Origin: Brumimicrobium aurantiacum
Lineage (GTDB): Bacteria; Bacteroidota; Bacteroidia; Flavobacteriales_D; Crocinitomicaceae
Reading direction: 5' to 3'
DNA: 64,000 bases
Assembly: GCF_003402975.1 (NCBI RefSeq)
Contig: NZ_QURB01000010.1
Location: 16,700 to 80,699 of the forward strand
The translations under genes were made by a program, and so were the position numbers. This document shows, piece after piece, positions 44,864 to 53,075 of this stretch (within the stretch, counting starts at the first letter, position 1; each line of letters opens with the position of its first letter). The notes under the pieces were generated by a model. It was not told where the DNA came from. It saw only the letters and a program-made list of their open reading frames with translations, and searched no databases.

Positions 44864-45643
44864 ATGAAAATGAAAAGAATAATAACGTATATATTGTTTG
44901 TTTTTACATTGATAGTGTCTTTGGAGGCAAATGCTTGGGGACTTCTAGGTCATCGTGTTGTTGGCGAGGTGGCAATTCATCATCTCAATGAATCAGCAAA
45001 ACATAAAATCAAAAGTATCCTAGGAAACCAAACTTTGGCGGAGGTGAGTACGTGGATGGATGATATTAAATCAGATTCGAAATATGATTCCTTAAAACCT
45101 TGGCATTATGTGACCATTCCTGATGGTATGCGATATAGCGAAACAAACAAGAATCCACAAGGAGATGTTATTGCGGGAATTAACTTTGTTGTTGACCAAT
45201 TGAAATCTGACACTATAGATCCTACACGAGAAAAAGAGTATCTAATGATGCTGGTTCACCTCGTAGGAGATATTCACCAACCTCTTCATGTAGGGAATGG
45301 AACTGATCGAGGTGGAAATCAAGTGGAGGTACGTTGGTTTGGTGAGAAGTCTAATCTTCATCGTGTGTGGGATACCCAAATGCTAGATGGAAAAAAATAC
45401 AGCTATACGGAGTTAACTAAAATTATCAATCATCCTGAGCACGAAGAAATCGTTTCGTGGCAAACGGACAATGTTGAGGATTGGGCGCATCAATGTATGG
45501 AGTTTCGAGACGGAATTTACACTATGGCAGATGGATATTCATGGGCATACAAGTACCAATATGTTCATTGGGACACCATGAAAAAACAACTGCTTAAAGG
45601 TGGTGTACGTTTGGCAGGTTTGCTCAACGATATATACGGTTAA
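44864..45643 (+). CDS. S1/P1 nuclease
   Basis: A 259-residue secreted zinc nuclease that degrades single-stranded DNA and RNA. The signal peptide ends at EANA, so the mature chain starts with Trp (WGLLGHRVVGEVA), as required because the N-terminal Trp binds zinc in this family. Other expected ligands are in STWMDDIK, KPWHYVTIP, LVHLVGDIHQPLHVGN and NLHRVWDTQM. Length fits the bacterial members. ATG 44867 (MKR) is an equally good start. A -7-like TATTTTTG lies at 44845-44852. Confidence 0.94.
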   Translation: MKMKRIITYILFVFTLIVSLEANAWGLLGHRVVGEVAIHHLNESAKHKIKSILGNQTLAEVSTWMDDIKSDSKYDSLKPWHYVTIPDGMRYSETNKNPQGDVIAGINFVVDQLKSDTIDPTREKEYLMMLVHLVGDIHQPLHVGNGTDRGGNQVEVRWFGEKSNLHRVWDTQMLDGKKYSYTELTKIINHPEHEEIVSWQTDNVEDWAHQCMEFRDGIYTMADGYSWAYKYQYVHWDTMKKQLLKGGVRLAGLLNDIYG

Positions 45644-45651
45644 AAATCCAT

Positions 45652-46107
45652 TTATTCTTGCCCACGCAAACGAATGGTAAATAACCACTTTAGCGTTGGA
45701 TGGGGTTCTATGCTACAGTCGAGTATTTTTCGTTGATCAAGATTTTTTCGCCATGTTAAATAGGAGTCGTATTTAACAGGAGTTTCCTTTTTTAGAAAAT
45801 TACTTTCTTCAAAAACTTTAAGGGTAGATCTTTCTTTCGACGAAAAAATAAAAGTACTTTTTTGATAGTTGTTTGTAAAGCTATGATATTCTAAAATACT
45901 ATCCTTGGTTGCGATTTGTATGCCTAAACTATCAAGTTTATCAACAGTATTTGAACTCCATTCATTAAAATGTGAGAAAAATTGAGAAACCAATTCCGCT
46001 TGCGAAGGAACTTCCTTCTCCTCGACAAGAGGTTTGTTGTTACATGCCGTTAAAAACAGCGTAATTGCACTAAGAGTATAGAATATTACTTTCTTCCACA
46101 AGGTCAT
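45652..46107 (-). CDS. Small lipoprotein of unknown function
   Basis: A 151-residue protein with a lipoprotein signal (VIFYTLSAITLFLTAC). I see no known family. The mature part is mixed helix and strand (LVSQFFSHFNEWSSNTVDKL, HPTLKWLFTIRLRG). The start overlaps the end of the exonuclease gene by 38 bases in another frame, so its ribosome site lies inside that gene and the two are likely co-transcribed. Confidence 0.65.
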   Translation of the reverse strand: MTLWKKVIFYTLSAITLFLTACNNKPLVEEKEVPSQAELVSQFFSHFNEWSSNTVDKLDSLGIQIATKDSILEYHSFTNNYQKSTFIFSSKERSTLKVFEESNFLKKETPVKYDSYLTWRKNLDQRKILDCSIEPHPTLKWLFTIRLRGQE

Positions 46108-46801
46108 TCCCTTTCATTTTTAAAAATAACTGAATCAACGCTACAACGTCTTTTTCGCAATATACTTTTATTCTTTCAAGATCATTCTCTTCATAGTAAA
46201 CTCTTGCTACGTCAGCCCCAGAAATATCGTCCTTTGGTGTTGGTATATTAAAGATGTGACATAATAGAGGAAGGGAAGTATAATGCTTGTAGTCTCCAAA
46301 CTTCCACAATTCTAAGGTGTCAAGGTGATTCACTTCCCATGGTTTTTTTCCTGCAATATCTAAAGCATTCGGAAGCTTTAGTCCGTGAATCAACATTCTT
46401 CTTGCAATATATGGAAAGTCAAATTCTTTAGCATTGTGACCACATAGTAAATGATATGGACTATTATAATAGTCGTTCAATAAATCAGCGAATTGCTTTA
46501 ATAAGGTTTCTTCATCATCGTGATAGAAAGATTTCATTCTGATTTTTTTTCCTGTGACTACTCCCGATTTAGGTTCTGTTACAAAACCAACAGATATGCA
46601 AACTATTTTTCCGAACTCAGCAAGAATTCCTCCGCGTTCACCATAAATTTCATCCACAGTTTTACCATCCTTTTGTTGAAACCTAGTTTTTTGGTTAAAT
46701 AACCCTGCTGTGGTTTCGTCTAAATTTTTGAAGTCATATACCTGTGGAACAGTTTCTATATCAAGAAACAGTATTTTTTCAAGTTGTACCTTTTCTAACA
46801 T
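46070..46801 (-). CDS. PolB-type 3'-5' exonuclease (DEDDy)
   Basis: A 243-residue exonuclease of the stand-alone PolB-exonuclease-like family (DNA_pol_B_exo2). Exo I is FLDIETVP (Asp14, Glu16), Exo II is LLCGHNAKEFDFPYIARR with the key Asp in EFD, and Exo III is VYCEKDVVALIQLFLKM. There is a typical insertion KPWEVNHLDTLELWKFGDYKHYTSL. Cytoplasmic, probably in DNA repair or nucleic-acid trimming. It begins 172 bases from the divergent small lipoprotein gene and is the first gene of its unit. Confidence 0.9.
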   Translation of the reverse strand: MLEKVQLEKILFLDIETVPQVYDFKNLDETTAGLFNQKTRFQQKDGKTVDEIYGERGGILAEFGKIVCISVGFVTEPKSGVVTGKKIRMKSFYHDDEETLLKQFADLLNDYYNSPYHLLCGHNAKEFDFPYIARRMLIHGLKLPNALDIAGKKPWEVNHLDTLELWKFGDYKHYTSLPLLCHIFNIPTPKDDISGADVARVYYEENDLERIKVYCEKDVVALIQLFLKMKGNDLVEESNILYS

Positions 46802-46973
46802 GCTTTTTTTGTTTTATATTTCTAATATAGTGTTTTTGTTGATTATACACTGTTTATGGCTGGTTTTTTGAGTTGTATATTTTTCTAAAAAAATGTGAAT
46901 TTACAGATTTTAACTTTCTAATCATTGAAGAATACCTAACTTGGTTGGGAATCAATAAAAATATATAACTATT

Positions 46974-47171
46974 ATGAAAAAAGTATTATTTGTAGGAATC
47001 GTTTTCGGATCATTGGCATTAACATCTTGTAAGAAAGATTACACTTGTACATACGGTGAAGGTGAAACAAAAGTAGTTGAGGAGCACAAAGACTTAACGA
47101 ATGATGAAGCAGAGGACAAGAAAGCTGATTGTGAAGGAGGAGTTATAGAAGGAACTTGGTCGGTGGACTAA
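46974..47171 (+). CDS. Mini-lipoprotein, twin 1
   Basis: A 65-residue lipoprotein: MKKVLFVGIVFGSLALTSC, then KKDYTCTYGEGETKVVEEH and DEAEDKKADCEGG. The mature part of about 45 residues has two cysteines. It is a paralogue of the gene at 47373, sharing the signal peptide, SCKK-Y-TC and the D-KK-x-C helix. No function is known. Each twin has its own terminator, so they are separately transcribed. Confidence 0.72.
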   Translation: MKKVLFVGIVFGSLALTSCKKDYTCTYGEGETKVVEEHKDLTNDEAEDKKADCEGGVIEGTWSVD

Positions 47172-47199
47172 TCAATAATTTATAGCATAAAAATTTAAT

Positions 47200-47229
47200 A
47201 AGGTGTAACTTAATTGTTACACCTTTTTT
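47200..47229 (+). terminator. Terminator of twin 1
   Basis: AAGGTGTAAC (47200-47209) and GTTACACCTT (47216-47225) pair perfectly around TTAATT; T run follows. Confidence 0.92.
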
Positions 47230-47372
47230 GTTGCATTTTTAAGAAAATATATCCGTAAACCTGCTTAAATAGCTCATAAATTGTTGTTTTTAATTTAATG
47301 ATAGAAGTATTTTGATTAGTTATATTTATTTATATATTTGTTGGAAATTATTAATTAAAAACACTAAAAGTT

Positions 47373-47606
47373 ATGAAAAAAGTATTATTTGTTGGATTGT
47401 TGTTTGGAGGTTTAGCATTAACTTCTTGTAAGAAAGAATATACGTGTGAGTGTGCTACTTCTTCGAACATGCCAGGAGCTTCAGAAGGTTCAACTTCTGT
47501 AACAATTGAAGATAAAAAGAAAGATGCTGAAGATGCATGTGAGGCTATGTCAACTTCTGTTTCATCAGGAGAGTACACAACAACAACTGATTGTGAGATT
47601 AAATAA
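47373..47606 (+). CDS. Mini-lipoprotein, twin 2
   Basis: A 77-residue lipoprotein: MKKVLFVGLLFGGLALTSC, KKEYTCEC, then VTIEDKKKDAEDACEAM and a Ser/Thr-rich end TTTTDCEIK. It has four cysteines after the lipid-linked one (two in TCEC, one in DACEA, one in TDCEI), two more than twin 1. The DNA of the two signal peptides is near-identical, so the pair arose by tandem duplication. Function unknown; small lipoproteins of this kind are common in Flavobacteriales. Confidence 0.72.
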   Translation: MKKVLFVGLLFGGLALTSCKKEYTCECATSSNMPGASEGSTSVTIEDKKKDAEDACEAMSTSVSSGEYTTTTDCEIK

Positions 47607-47628
47607 AAATTTTTTTTAATTCTTTATA

Positions 47629-47656
47629 AAGTCGATATTTATATCGGCTTTTTTTA
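47629..47656 (+). terminator. Terminator of twin 2
   Basis: AAGTCGATA pairs with TATCGGCTT (one T-G pair), loop TTTA, then a T run. Confidence 0.82.
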
Positions 47657-47790
47657 TGCCTTTTCTTTTGGTAATTCTATTCTATGATAAATATTAATTA
47701 CGGCAAAATGATTAAGGTAGTTTCTATAAGATTATTTGTTCTTTTAAATATTATTCCCGATCTTAATATGAACTTTAAACCTAAAAGAAC

Positions 47791-48150
47791 ATGACCACCA
47801 AAGAATTAGGGGATTTTGGCGAATTGAAAGCGCTAGAGTTTCTCAGAAAAAAAGGACTTAATATTGTTGATACAAATTATCGTTACCATCGAAATGAGGT
47901 CGATATTGTTTATACATTACCCGGAAAAGTAGTTTTTGTAGAGGTGAAAACCCGCCAAACTGCTGAAATAGGGCCGCCTTGGAAATCTGTTACACGTCAC
48001 AAGCAAAAACAGATCATCAAATGTGCTCATCATTATATCGTGTCAAAAGACTTAGATGTTGAGGCGCAATTCGACATTATTTCAATTGTTCACAACTCGC
48101 ATGGAACTTTCATTGAACATATTGATGAAGCGTTTTATCCACGGCTTTAG
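47791..48150 (+). CDS. YraN family (UPF0102) endonuclease-like protein
   Basis: A 119-residue member of the YraN family, with a restriction-endonuclease-like fold. Family blocks: GDFGELKALEFLRKKGLNIV, NYRYHRNEVDIVY and VVFVEVKTRQ, the last two giving the D-(E/V)-x-K nuclease core; then KSVTRHKQKQIIKCAHHYI. The role in cells is still unclear, perhaps in DNA processing. It opens a run of five same-strand genes reaching rlmH. Confidence 0.9.
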   Translation: MTTKELGDFGELKALEFLRKKGLNIVDTNYRYHRNEVDIVYTLPGKVVFVEVKTRQTAEIGPPWKSVTRHKQKQIIKCAHHYIVSKDLDVEAQFDIISIVHNSHGTFIEHIDEAFYPRL

Positions 48151-48238
48151 ACTATGTTCTACACGTCTTCGTTCCAGCATAAATTATAGAATTACCATCA
48201 AACTGATATCTATTTTCTATTATCAATTATCTTTATAT

Positions 48239-48246
48239 ATCTTTGC
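48239..48246 (+). promoter_or_regulatory. Promoter -7 element of the pseudouridine synthase gene
   Basis: TATCTTTG, a full TAnnTTTG match, 19 bases before the ATG. The -33 part is unclear. Confidence 0.45.
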
Positions 48247-48264
48247 ATTATAATTTATATAGAA

Positions 48265-49158
48265 ATGAGTAAAAATACTGGACATAATCCAAAGAGCAAA
48301 GAAAACCGCAAGAAGGGAAAGTCTAAATATGCTGGAAAAGAAAGCAGATATTTAACAAAATCTCGCGGAAAGAAGAAAGTTTCTGAAGGAGCGGCAGGTT
48401 TACCCAAAAGAATCCGAAATAATCAAGGTCAACCTTTACCAAAGTTTGACGATAAAATAAGATTGAATAAATACTTATCTAATGCGGGAATTTGTTCTCG
48501 CCGAGAGGCTGATACCTTAATTGCTTCAGGTACGGTAAGTGTTAATGGTACAGTTGTTACAGAGCTGGGCTATAAAGTGAACCCAACTGATAAAGTGAAA
48601 TATGATGGTGTAGCCATCAAACATGAGAAAAAACATTATGTTTTGGTGAATAAGCCAAGAGATTTTGGTTTACGTTTTTCTGAGGATCCTTCGAAAAAAT
48701 CAGTGTACAATTTAATTCAAAAAGCAAGTAAAGAAATGCTTAGCCCAGTTGGGAAAATGGACCGAAGTACATGTGGTTTGGTATTGTACACCAACGATAG
48801 TGATATGGAGAAAAAGTTGACGCATCCCAAATTTAAAGTTTCTCAATTGTTTCATGTTGTGTTGAAAAACGCGGTTTCTGAAGAAGATATCGAGAAATTA
48901 GTAAAAGGATTATTTGTTGATGATAAGATGTTTAGTGCCCAGGAAGCAAGTTTTATCCAAGGAAAACCACACAATGAAATCGGAGTCAGAATTTTCTCTC
49001 ACAAGAGTAATAAAGTGAAATTGATGATGGGGAAATTAGGTCACGAAGTTATCAAATTAGACCGTGTTGAATTTGCTGGATTAGATAAAAAAGACCTTCC
49101 AAGAGGACAATATAGACACCTAACAAGTAAAGAAGTTTCATTCTTAAAAATGAGTTAA
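48265..49158 (+). CDS. rRNA pseudouridine synthase (RsuA/RluB-like)
   Basis: A 297-residue enzyme that makes pseudouridine in ribosomal RNA. A Lys/Arg/Gly-rich tail (1-65) comes first, as in many Bacteroidota members, then an S4 RNA-binding domain (about 70-115: IRLNKYLSNAGICSRREADTLI). The catalytic domain starts YVLVNKPRDFG, with the catalytic Asp in PVGKMDRSTCGLVLYTNDSD (usual GRLD-x-T-GLL). It ends GQYRHLTSKEV. Which uridine it modifies cannot be told. The stop codon directly abuts the next ATG, so the lipoprotein gene is coupled. Confidence 0.93.
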   Translation: MSKNTGHNPKSKENRKKGKSKYAGKESRYLTKSRGKKKVSEGAAGLPKRIRNNQGQPLPKFDDKIRLNKYLSNAGICSRREADTLIASGTVSVNGTVVTELGYKVNPTDKVKYDGVAIKHEKKHYVLVNKPRDFGLRFSEDPSKKSVYNLIQKASKEMLSPVGKMDRSTCGLVLYTNDSDMEKKLTHPKFKVSQLFHVVLKNAVSEEDIEKLVKGLFVDDKMFSAQEASFIQGKPHNEIGVRIFSHKSNKVKLMMGKLGHEVIKLDRVEFAGLDKKDLPRGQYRHLTSKEVSFLKMS

Positions 49159-49893
49159 ATGAAGTTATTTCTATTGATGATTGGTTTTGTTTTAGCTATC
49201 TCATCTTGTTCAAATGATGAAAAATTGGATAGGGCAAACGAAGGAAGTGATAATGAAAGTGAGCCTACTTATGCTGATTATTTTTATCCAACTGATAGTG
49301 TTCAGCCCTACATATATACATTTCAGAATACAAGTAATCCGCTAGATGAAAAAATATTTAGAATTTATCGTTCTGCAGAAGCATCTGACACTTCTTTGAT
49401 TGTAGAACGTTATAATGCGGATTTTAAAATTACCGAAGGCTTTACACATGATCTTGAAAATTTTGAAGTCACAGATCACATGATTGTGGATGGAGATGGA
49501 TTGAAACGACAAGCGAAATTGAGTTCAAATAGATTGTTTCCAGTTTCTAAAGACGATACAACTTTGTTCCTGTCAGATTTTCCTTCTCATTTAGATTCAA
49601 TTACAATGGTTTATCGCTCAAAAAGAAGAGTCTTAGCTGAAGATGAAGTTGTTGATGTTCTAGGTGAAGAAATTCCAGCTTTGGTGGTTGAAGATTCAGT
49701 GAAATGGCTGATGGCAAACGTTTATACAAAGCAGAGTAGTGCGCAAGATATTGTGATCAAAAGGTATTTTGCTAAAGGATACGGTTTGGTGAAATGGTCT
49801 GCAAATGACGATCAAATTGTTTATAAACTTCAAAAGATATTTTCAAATAAGTGGTGGGAAGAGTATGCCCGAACCCCTCAAATCAAGATGTAA
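49159..49893 (+). CDS. Lipoprotein of unknown function
   Basis: A 244-residue lipoprotein (LLMIGFVLAISSC). Its ATG follows the pseudouridine synthase stop with no gap. The mature protein has an acidic linker then a beta-rich domain (PYIYTFQNTSNPLDEKIFRIYR, IVIKRYFAKGYGLVKW) of unrecognised family; the pattern of alternate strands ending FAKGYGLVKW recalls outer-membrane lipoprotein carrier-like or META-type folds, only a guess. Context with RNA-modification genes gives no direct hint. Confidence 0.68.
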   Translation: MKLFLLMIGFVLAISSCSNDEKLDRANEGSDNESEPTYADYFYPTDSVQPYIYTFQNTSNPLDEKIFRIYRSAEASDTSLIVERYNADFKITEGFTHDLENFEVTDHMIVDGDGLKRQAKLSSNRLFPVSKDDTTLFLSDFPSHLDSITMVYRSKRRVLAEDEVVDVLGEEIPALVVEDSVKWLMANVYTKQSSAQDIVIKRYFAKGYGLVKWSANDDQIVYKLQKIFSNKWWEEYARTPQIKM

Positions 49894-49975
49894 TTCCTGA
49901 TATTAGTACTTTAAGTGAGTCGGTAAATTTTAAAGGCACAAAATTTGCTATTCATAGCGATAACAAAAGGAAACA

Positions 49976-50353
49976 ATGAATTATTTTATTACAACCATCA
50001 TAGGGCTATTTTTAACGCTCAATTCAATTTTAACAATACCTTATTCAAAGGTAGAGTCTGCTTTCTCCAAAGGAAATGCGACAGAAATAATGAATTTGGG
50101 AACAGCAAAGACACTTATTTCCATCGAAGGGAATGAAGGGGTGTATAGTAAATCTCAAGGGACACAGATTTTAGCCTCGTTTTTTAAAGAGAATCCACCA
50201 AAGTCTTTTTCATTTAATTTTAAAGGGAAGGAATCTGGTGCGTCAACATTTGCAATTGGTAAATATGTTTCGAGTAAAGAATACAAGGTCAGCATAAAGT
50301 TTAAAAACTTAAAAAGTTCCCATCGCATAGAGTCTATTACAATTTCAAGGTAA
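49976..50353 (+). CDS. DUF4783 domain secreted protein
   Basis: A 125-residue protein with a signal peptide (IIGLFLTLNSILTI). The mature region matches the DUF4783 pattern: A-F-x-x-GNA(T/S)-x-(I/L)-(M/A)-x-L, V-x-x-x-E-G-x-x-G-V-Y-S-K-SQGTQILASFF, and a final strand SSHRIESITISR. The family is an NTF2-like fold of unknown function found near ribosome-maturation genes in Bacteroidota. Three bases separate it from rlmH. Confidence 0.82.
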   Translation: MNYFITTIIGLFLTLNSILTIPYSKVESAFSKGNATEIMNLGTAKTLISIEGNEGVYSKSQGTQILASFFKENPPKSFSFNFKGKESGASTFAIGKYVSSKEYKVSIKFKNLKSSHRIESITISR

Positions 50354-50356
50354 AGT

Positions 50357-50830
50357 ATGAAGATTAAGTTGATTTATGTCGGGAAGACGTGTAAAAGCTT
50401 CTTAAAGGACGGAGAAAAGGAGTATACAAAAAGACTAAAACGTTACATTCCATTTGAAGTTATCGAGATCGCTGACATTAAAAATGCAAAGAAAAGATCT
50501 GAAGATGAAATTAAAAATCTTGAGGCTGAGGTAATCTTGAAAAACATCAAACCCAACGATGTTGTAGTACTTTTGGATGAAAAAGGCAAAGAGTTTAGTT
50601 CCGTTGCTTTTTCAAAGTATCTTCAAAAGCAATTCAATGCTGGTAGTCAGGGCTTGGTATTTGTTATTGGTGGACCTTACGGATTTAGTGATACTGTTTA
50701 CCAGAGAGCCAATGATAAAGTGGCGTTAAGTAAGCTCACTTTTTCGCATCAAATGATTCGCATGTTTTTTATTGAGCAAGTTTATCGCGCTATGACAATT
50801 TTAAAAGGAGAGCCATATCATCATCAATAG
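50357..50830 (+). CDS. rlmH: 23S rRNA m3-pseudouridine-1915 methyltransferase
   Basis: A 157-residue SPOUT-class enzyme that uses S-adenosylmethionine to methylate pseudouridine 1915 of 23S rRNA. Key blocks: YVGKTCKSFLKDGEKEYTKRLKRYIPF, VVLLDEKGKEFSS, the knot segment FVIGGPYGFSD and ALSKLTFSHQMIRMFFIEQVYRAM, ending GEPYHHQ. Length is normal for the family. Confidence 0.97.
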   Translation: MKIKLIYVGKTCKSFLKDGEKEYTKRLKRYIPFEVIEIADIKNAKKRSEDEIKNLEAEVILKNIKPNDVVVLLDEKGKEFSSVAFSKYLQKQFNAGSQGLVFVIGGPYGFSDTVYQRANDKVALSKLTFSHQMIRMFFIEQVYRAMTILKGEPYHHQ

Positions 50831-50838
50831 CTTTGTGT

Positions 50839-51225
50839 CTAGTACTTAAAGTATTGAATACTGTCAAGACTTAATTCCCACACTCCTTCGGTGTTAATAA
50901 AAGGTTCTTGTGTCACATAATGAATTTGTGAAACCGAATTACCAAATTGGACAGCTTTAGTTGATGAGTTGATTTTAATTTTACCTGTTTGGAAAACCAG
51001 ACATTCTTCAAATGAATCATCAATATGACAGGCCACACCAAATCCGCTATTCTTTCCATCTACAGTTAAATAGTTTCTTGAAGTGTCAGCCTTCGTTGGA
51101 GAGTAAAAAACATCCGTTCTCCATTTTCCATTGAACTCTTCATTGTACTTCTCTATCTGTTTAATATTGCAGGCAAATAGGAGTATAGCCGAAGCAAAGA
51201 TTGTTAGAATAGCTTTTAAATTCAT
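50839..51225 (-). CDS. Small lipoprotein of unknown function
   Basis: A 128-residue lipoprotein starting at ATG 51225 (MNLKAILTIFASAILLFAC). A longer frame to 51294 would cover the rpmA terminator hairpin, so the shorter start is preferred. The mature part reads like a small beta-barrel or lipocalin-like domain (FNGKWRTDVFYSP, LTVDGKNSGFGVACHI, VWELSLDSIQYF). No family recognised. It is convergent with rlmH, eight bases apart. Confidence 0.68.
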   Translation of the reverse strand: MNLKAILTIFASAILLFACNIKQIEKYNEEFNGKWRTDVFYSPTKADTSRNYLTVDGKNSGFGVACHIDDSFEECLVFQTGKIKINSSTKAVQFGNSVSQIHYVTQEPFINTEGVWELSLDSIQYFKY

Positions 51226-51256
51226 TCTGTTTGTTTTGATTTGCATAAAAATAAGC

Positions 51257-51290
51257 ATAAAAAAAATGCCACCCGAAAAACGGATGGCAT
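51257..51290 (-). terminator. rplU-rpmA terminator
   Basis: On the minus strand ATGCCATCCG (51290-51281), loop TTTTT, CGGGTGGCAT (51275-51266), one mismatch in the stem, then a T run through 51257. Confidence 0.85.
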
Positions 51291-51311
51291 TCATATTAAA
51301 CTTATTTTTTC

Positions 51312-51581
51312 TTAAGCTTCTGTTTCCTCTAAAGGTGTAACAGATACATAAGAACGATTGTCTTTTTTCTTTCTGAATTCAACAATTCCTGTTGTTAATG
51401 CAAACAAGGTGTGGTCTTTACCAATCCCAACATTTAATCCTGGGTGGTGCTTAGTACCTCTTTGACGAACGATAATGTTACCAGCGATAGCCGCTTGTCC
51501 ACCAAATATTTTTACACCAAGGCGTTTACTTTCCGATTCACGACCGTTTTTCGAACTTCCGACTCCTTTTTTATGTGCCAT
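51312..51581 (-). CDS. rpmA: 50S ribosomal protein L27
   Basis: An 89-residue L27, which lies near the peptidyl-transferase centre. The opening [28 protein letters not shown] and [31 protein letters not shown] are textbook. Unlike Firmicutes L27 it needs no N-terminal cleavage: the basic tail starts right after Met. It follows rplU by 44 bases in the usual order. Confidence 0.98.
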   Translation of the reverse strand: MAHKKGVGSSKNGRESESKRLGVKIFGGQAAIAGNIIVRQRGTKHHPGLNVGIGKDHTLFALTTGIVEFRKKKDNRSYVSVTPLEETEA

Positions 51582-51625
51582 TTTGTTTAGTTTTTAAAAT
51601 TGAAAAAATTAATCTTCAATTAATG

Positions 51626-51937
51626 TTATGCTTTAATTCCTGTAATTGTCAATTCAGTTAAGTATTGACGGTGACCATTTTGCTTTTGGTAACCTTTTCT
51701 TCTTTTCTTTTTGAAGACAATTACTTTATCTCCTTTCAGGTGACGTTCTACTTTAGCAGAAACTTGTCCACCATCTATAGCTGGGGCGCCAACGTTAATT
51801 TTTCCATTGTCATCCGTCAATAAAACGCGGTCAAAGTCTACACTGTCTCCTTCTTTAGCGTCCAAACGGTTAACAAATACACGTTGATCTTTTTCAACTT
51901 TAAATTGTTGCCCTGCTATCTCTACAATTGCGTACAT
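51626..51937 (-). CDS. rplU: 50S ribosomal protein L21
   Basis: A 103-residue L21 binding 23S rRNA. Recognised by YAIVEIAGQQFKVEKDQRVFVNRL, the loop LKGDKVIVFKKKRRKGYQKQNGHRQ and the ending YLTELTITGI. First gene of the rplU-rpmA operon. Confidence 0.98.
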   Translation of the reverse strand: MYAIVEIAGQQFKVEKDQRVFVNRLDAKEGDSVDFDRVLLTDDNGKINVGAPAIDGGQVSAKVERHLKGDKVIVFKKKRRKGYQKQNGHRQYLTELTITGIKA

Positions 51938-51981
51938 AGCTAATTTAAATTAATTATTAATATTCTATAAAATTCAGACTG

Positions 51982-51989
51982 CAAATGTA
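51982..51989 (-). promoter_or_regulatory. rplU promoter -7 element
   Basis: TACATTTG on the minus strand, a full TAnnTTTG match, 44 bases upstream of the rplU start. Confidence 0.55.
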
Positions 51990-52020
51990 AGTAATTATTT
52001 CTTAAGAACATAAATATACT

Positions 52021-52932
52021 CTAATTTATCCTTTGTTTTTTTAATCGATTGGCTACATATACACCGAAAAGAATGATAAACATTGCGATTACTTGAATCC
52101 AACTTAATTCTTCTCCATCAAAGAATCCTATAATTACTGCTACAATTGGAATTAAATATGTTACACTGCTTGCAAATAATGCAGAAGTGTTACTGATTAA
52201 ATAGTTGAATAAGATTAAAGATAATGCAGTTCCAACAATTGCCAGAATTGAGATGTAAATTAATGCTTCACTGGCGTGTTCATTTTCTGCAATGGTAGTT
52301 GGAGTATCAAAGTAAAAGAATAAAAATAATGCGGGTAAAAAAGCAAAAACAAAGGCCACAGAGGTAACTTTGAATGGTGCTAAATGACTAAGGTTGTATT
52401 TCATGGTGTTGGTGCTTAATGCATAGCAAATTGTAGCAGTAACAACAGCCAAAACATGGAGATAGGTTCCAGAGGTATCAACAACCGAAACACCATTGAC
52501 TAAAATTACGATTCCGATTGTTCCAATAATTACTCCATAAATTTGTTTAGGTATTAATTTTTGAGAAAAGAAAAGTGTTCCAATAATTAAAGTGAAAATT
52601 GGAGTGGTACTGTTTAACATCCCGGTATAGCCAGAACTAATTCCGGTCTCTGCAAATGTGAACAGAAATGCAGGAATAAAACTTCCTGCTAAAGATACGG
52701 CCGCTAAACTTATCCCTGTTTTAACGGATGTGATAATTTTAATGGATCTTAATCCAATAGGTAATAAGACAGAAGAAGCAAATAGCATTCTCATAGCACC
52801 AACTTGCATACTGCTAAAAATTAAATCTCCACTTTCCTTGTCAATCATTCCCCGCTTCATTAAAATGAATGAGCTTCCCCATACTATGGAAAGAAGAATG
52901 AGTATTAATATAAACTTGAAATCTGCTTTCAT
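52021..52932 (-). CDS. EamA/DMT-family transporter
   Basis: A 303-residue inner-membrane transporter of the drug/metabolite superfamily, built from two EamA repeats of five helices. First repeat: FILILILLSIVWGSSFILMKRG, MRMLFASSVLLPIGL, GYTGMLNSTTPIFTLIIGTLFF, YGVIIGTIGIVILV; second repeat: LHVLAVVTATICYALSTN to IPIVAVIIGFFDGEE and QVIAMFIILFGVYVANRL. Substrate not predictable. Single gene. Confidence 0.93.
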   Translation of the reverse strand: MKADFKFILILILLSIVWGSSFILMKRGMIDKESGDLIFSSMQVGAMRMLFASSVLLPIGLRSIKIITSVKTGISLAAVSLAGSFIPAFLFTFAETGISSGYTGMLNSTTPIFTLIIGTLFFSQKLIPKQIYGVIIGTIGIVILVNGVSVVDTSGTYLHVLAVVTATICYALSTNTMKYNLSHLAPFKVTSVAFVFAFLPALFLFFYFDTPTTIAENEHASEALIYISILAIVGTALSLILFNYLISNTSALFASSVTYLIPIVAVIIGFFDGEELSWIQVIAMFIILFGVYVANRLKKQRIN

Positions 52933-53029
52933 GCTGCAAAAGTAGTAGATGAATCTATATGTTTTAGCTTATCACATTATAATTATTGACTTTTATGTTA
53001 AACTTTAGTTTTCATAGAACTTAATTCCT

Positions 53030-53059
53030 TTGCCAACTGTTTTTTATTTATTATTTTTG
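53030..53059 (+). promoter_or_regulatory. Promoter of the HMA-domain gene
   Basis: TTG (53030-53032), 19-base spacer, TATTTTTG (53052-53059): full Bacteroidota consensus, 17 bases before the ATG. Confidence 0.65.
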
Positions 53060-53075
53060 ATGAAATTTCATTGCT

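Noticed and set aside
51226..51294. N-terminal extension of the lipoprotein at 50839
   Set aside because: It would be encoded by the rpmA terminator hairpin; the signal peptide and lipobox start properly at Met 51225.
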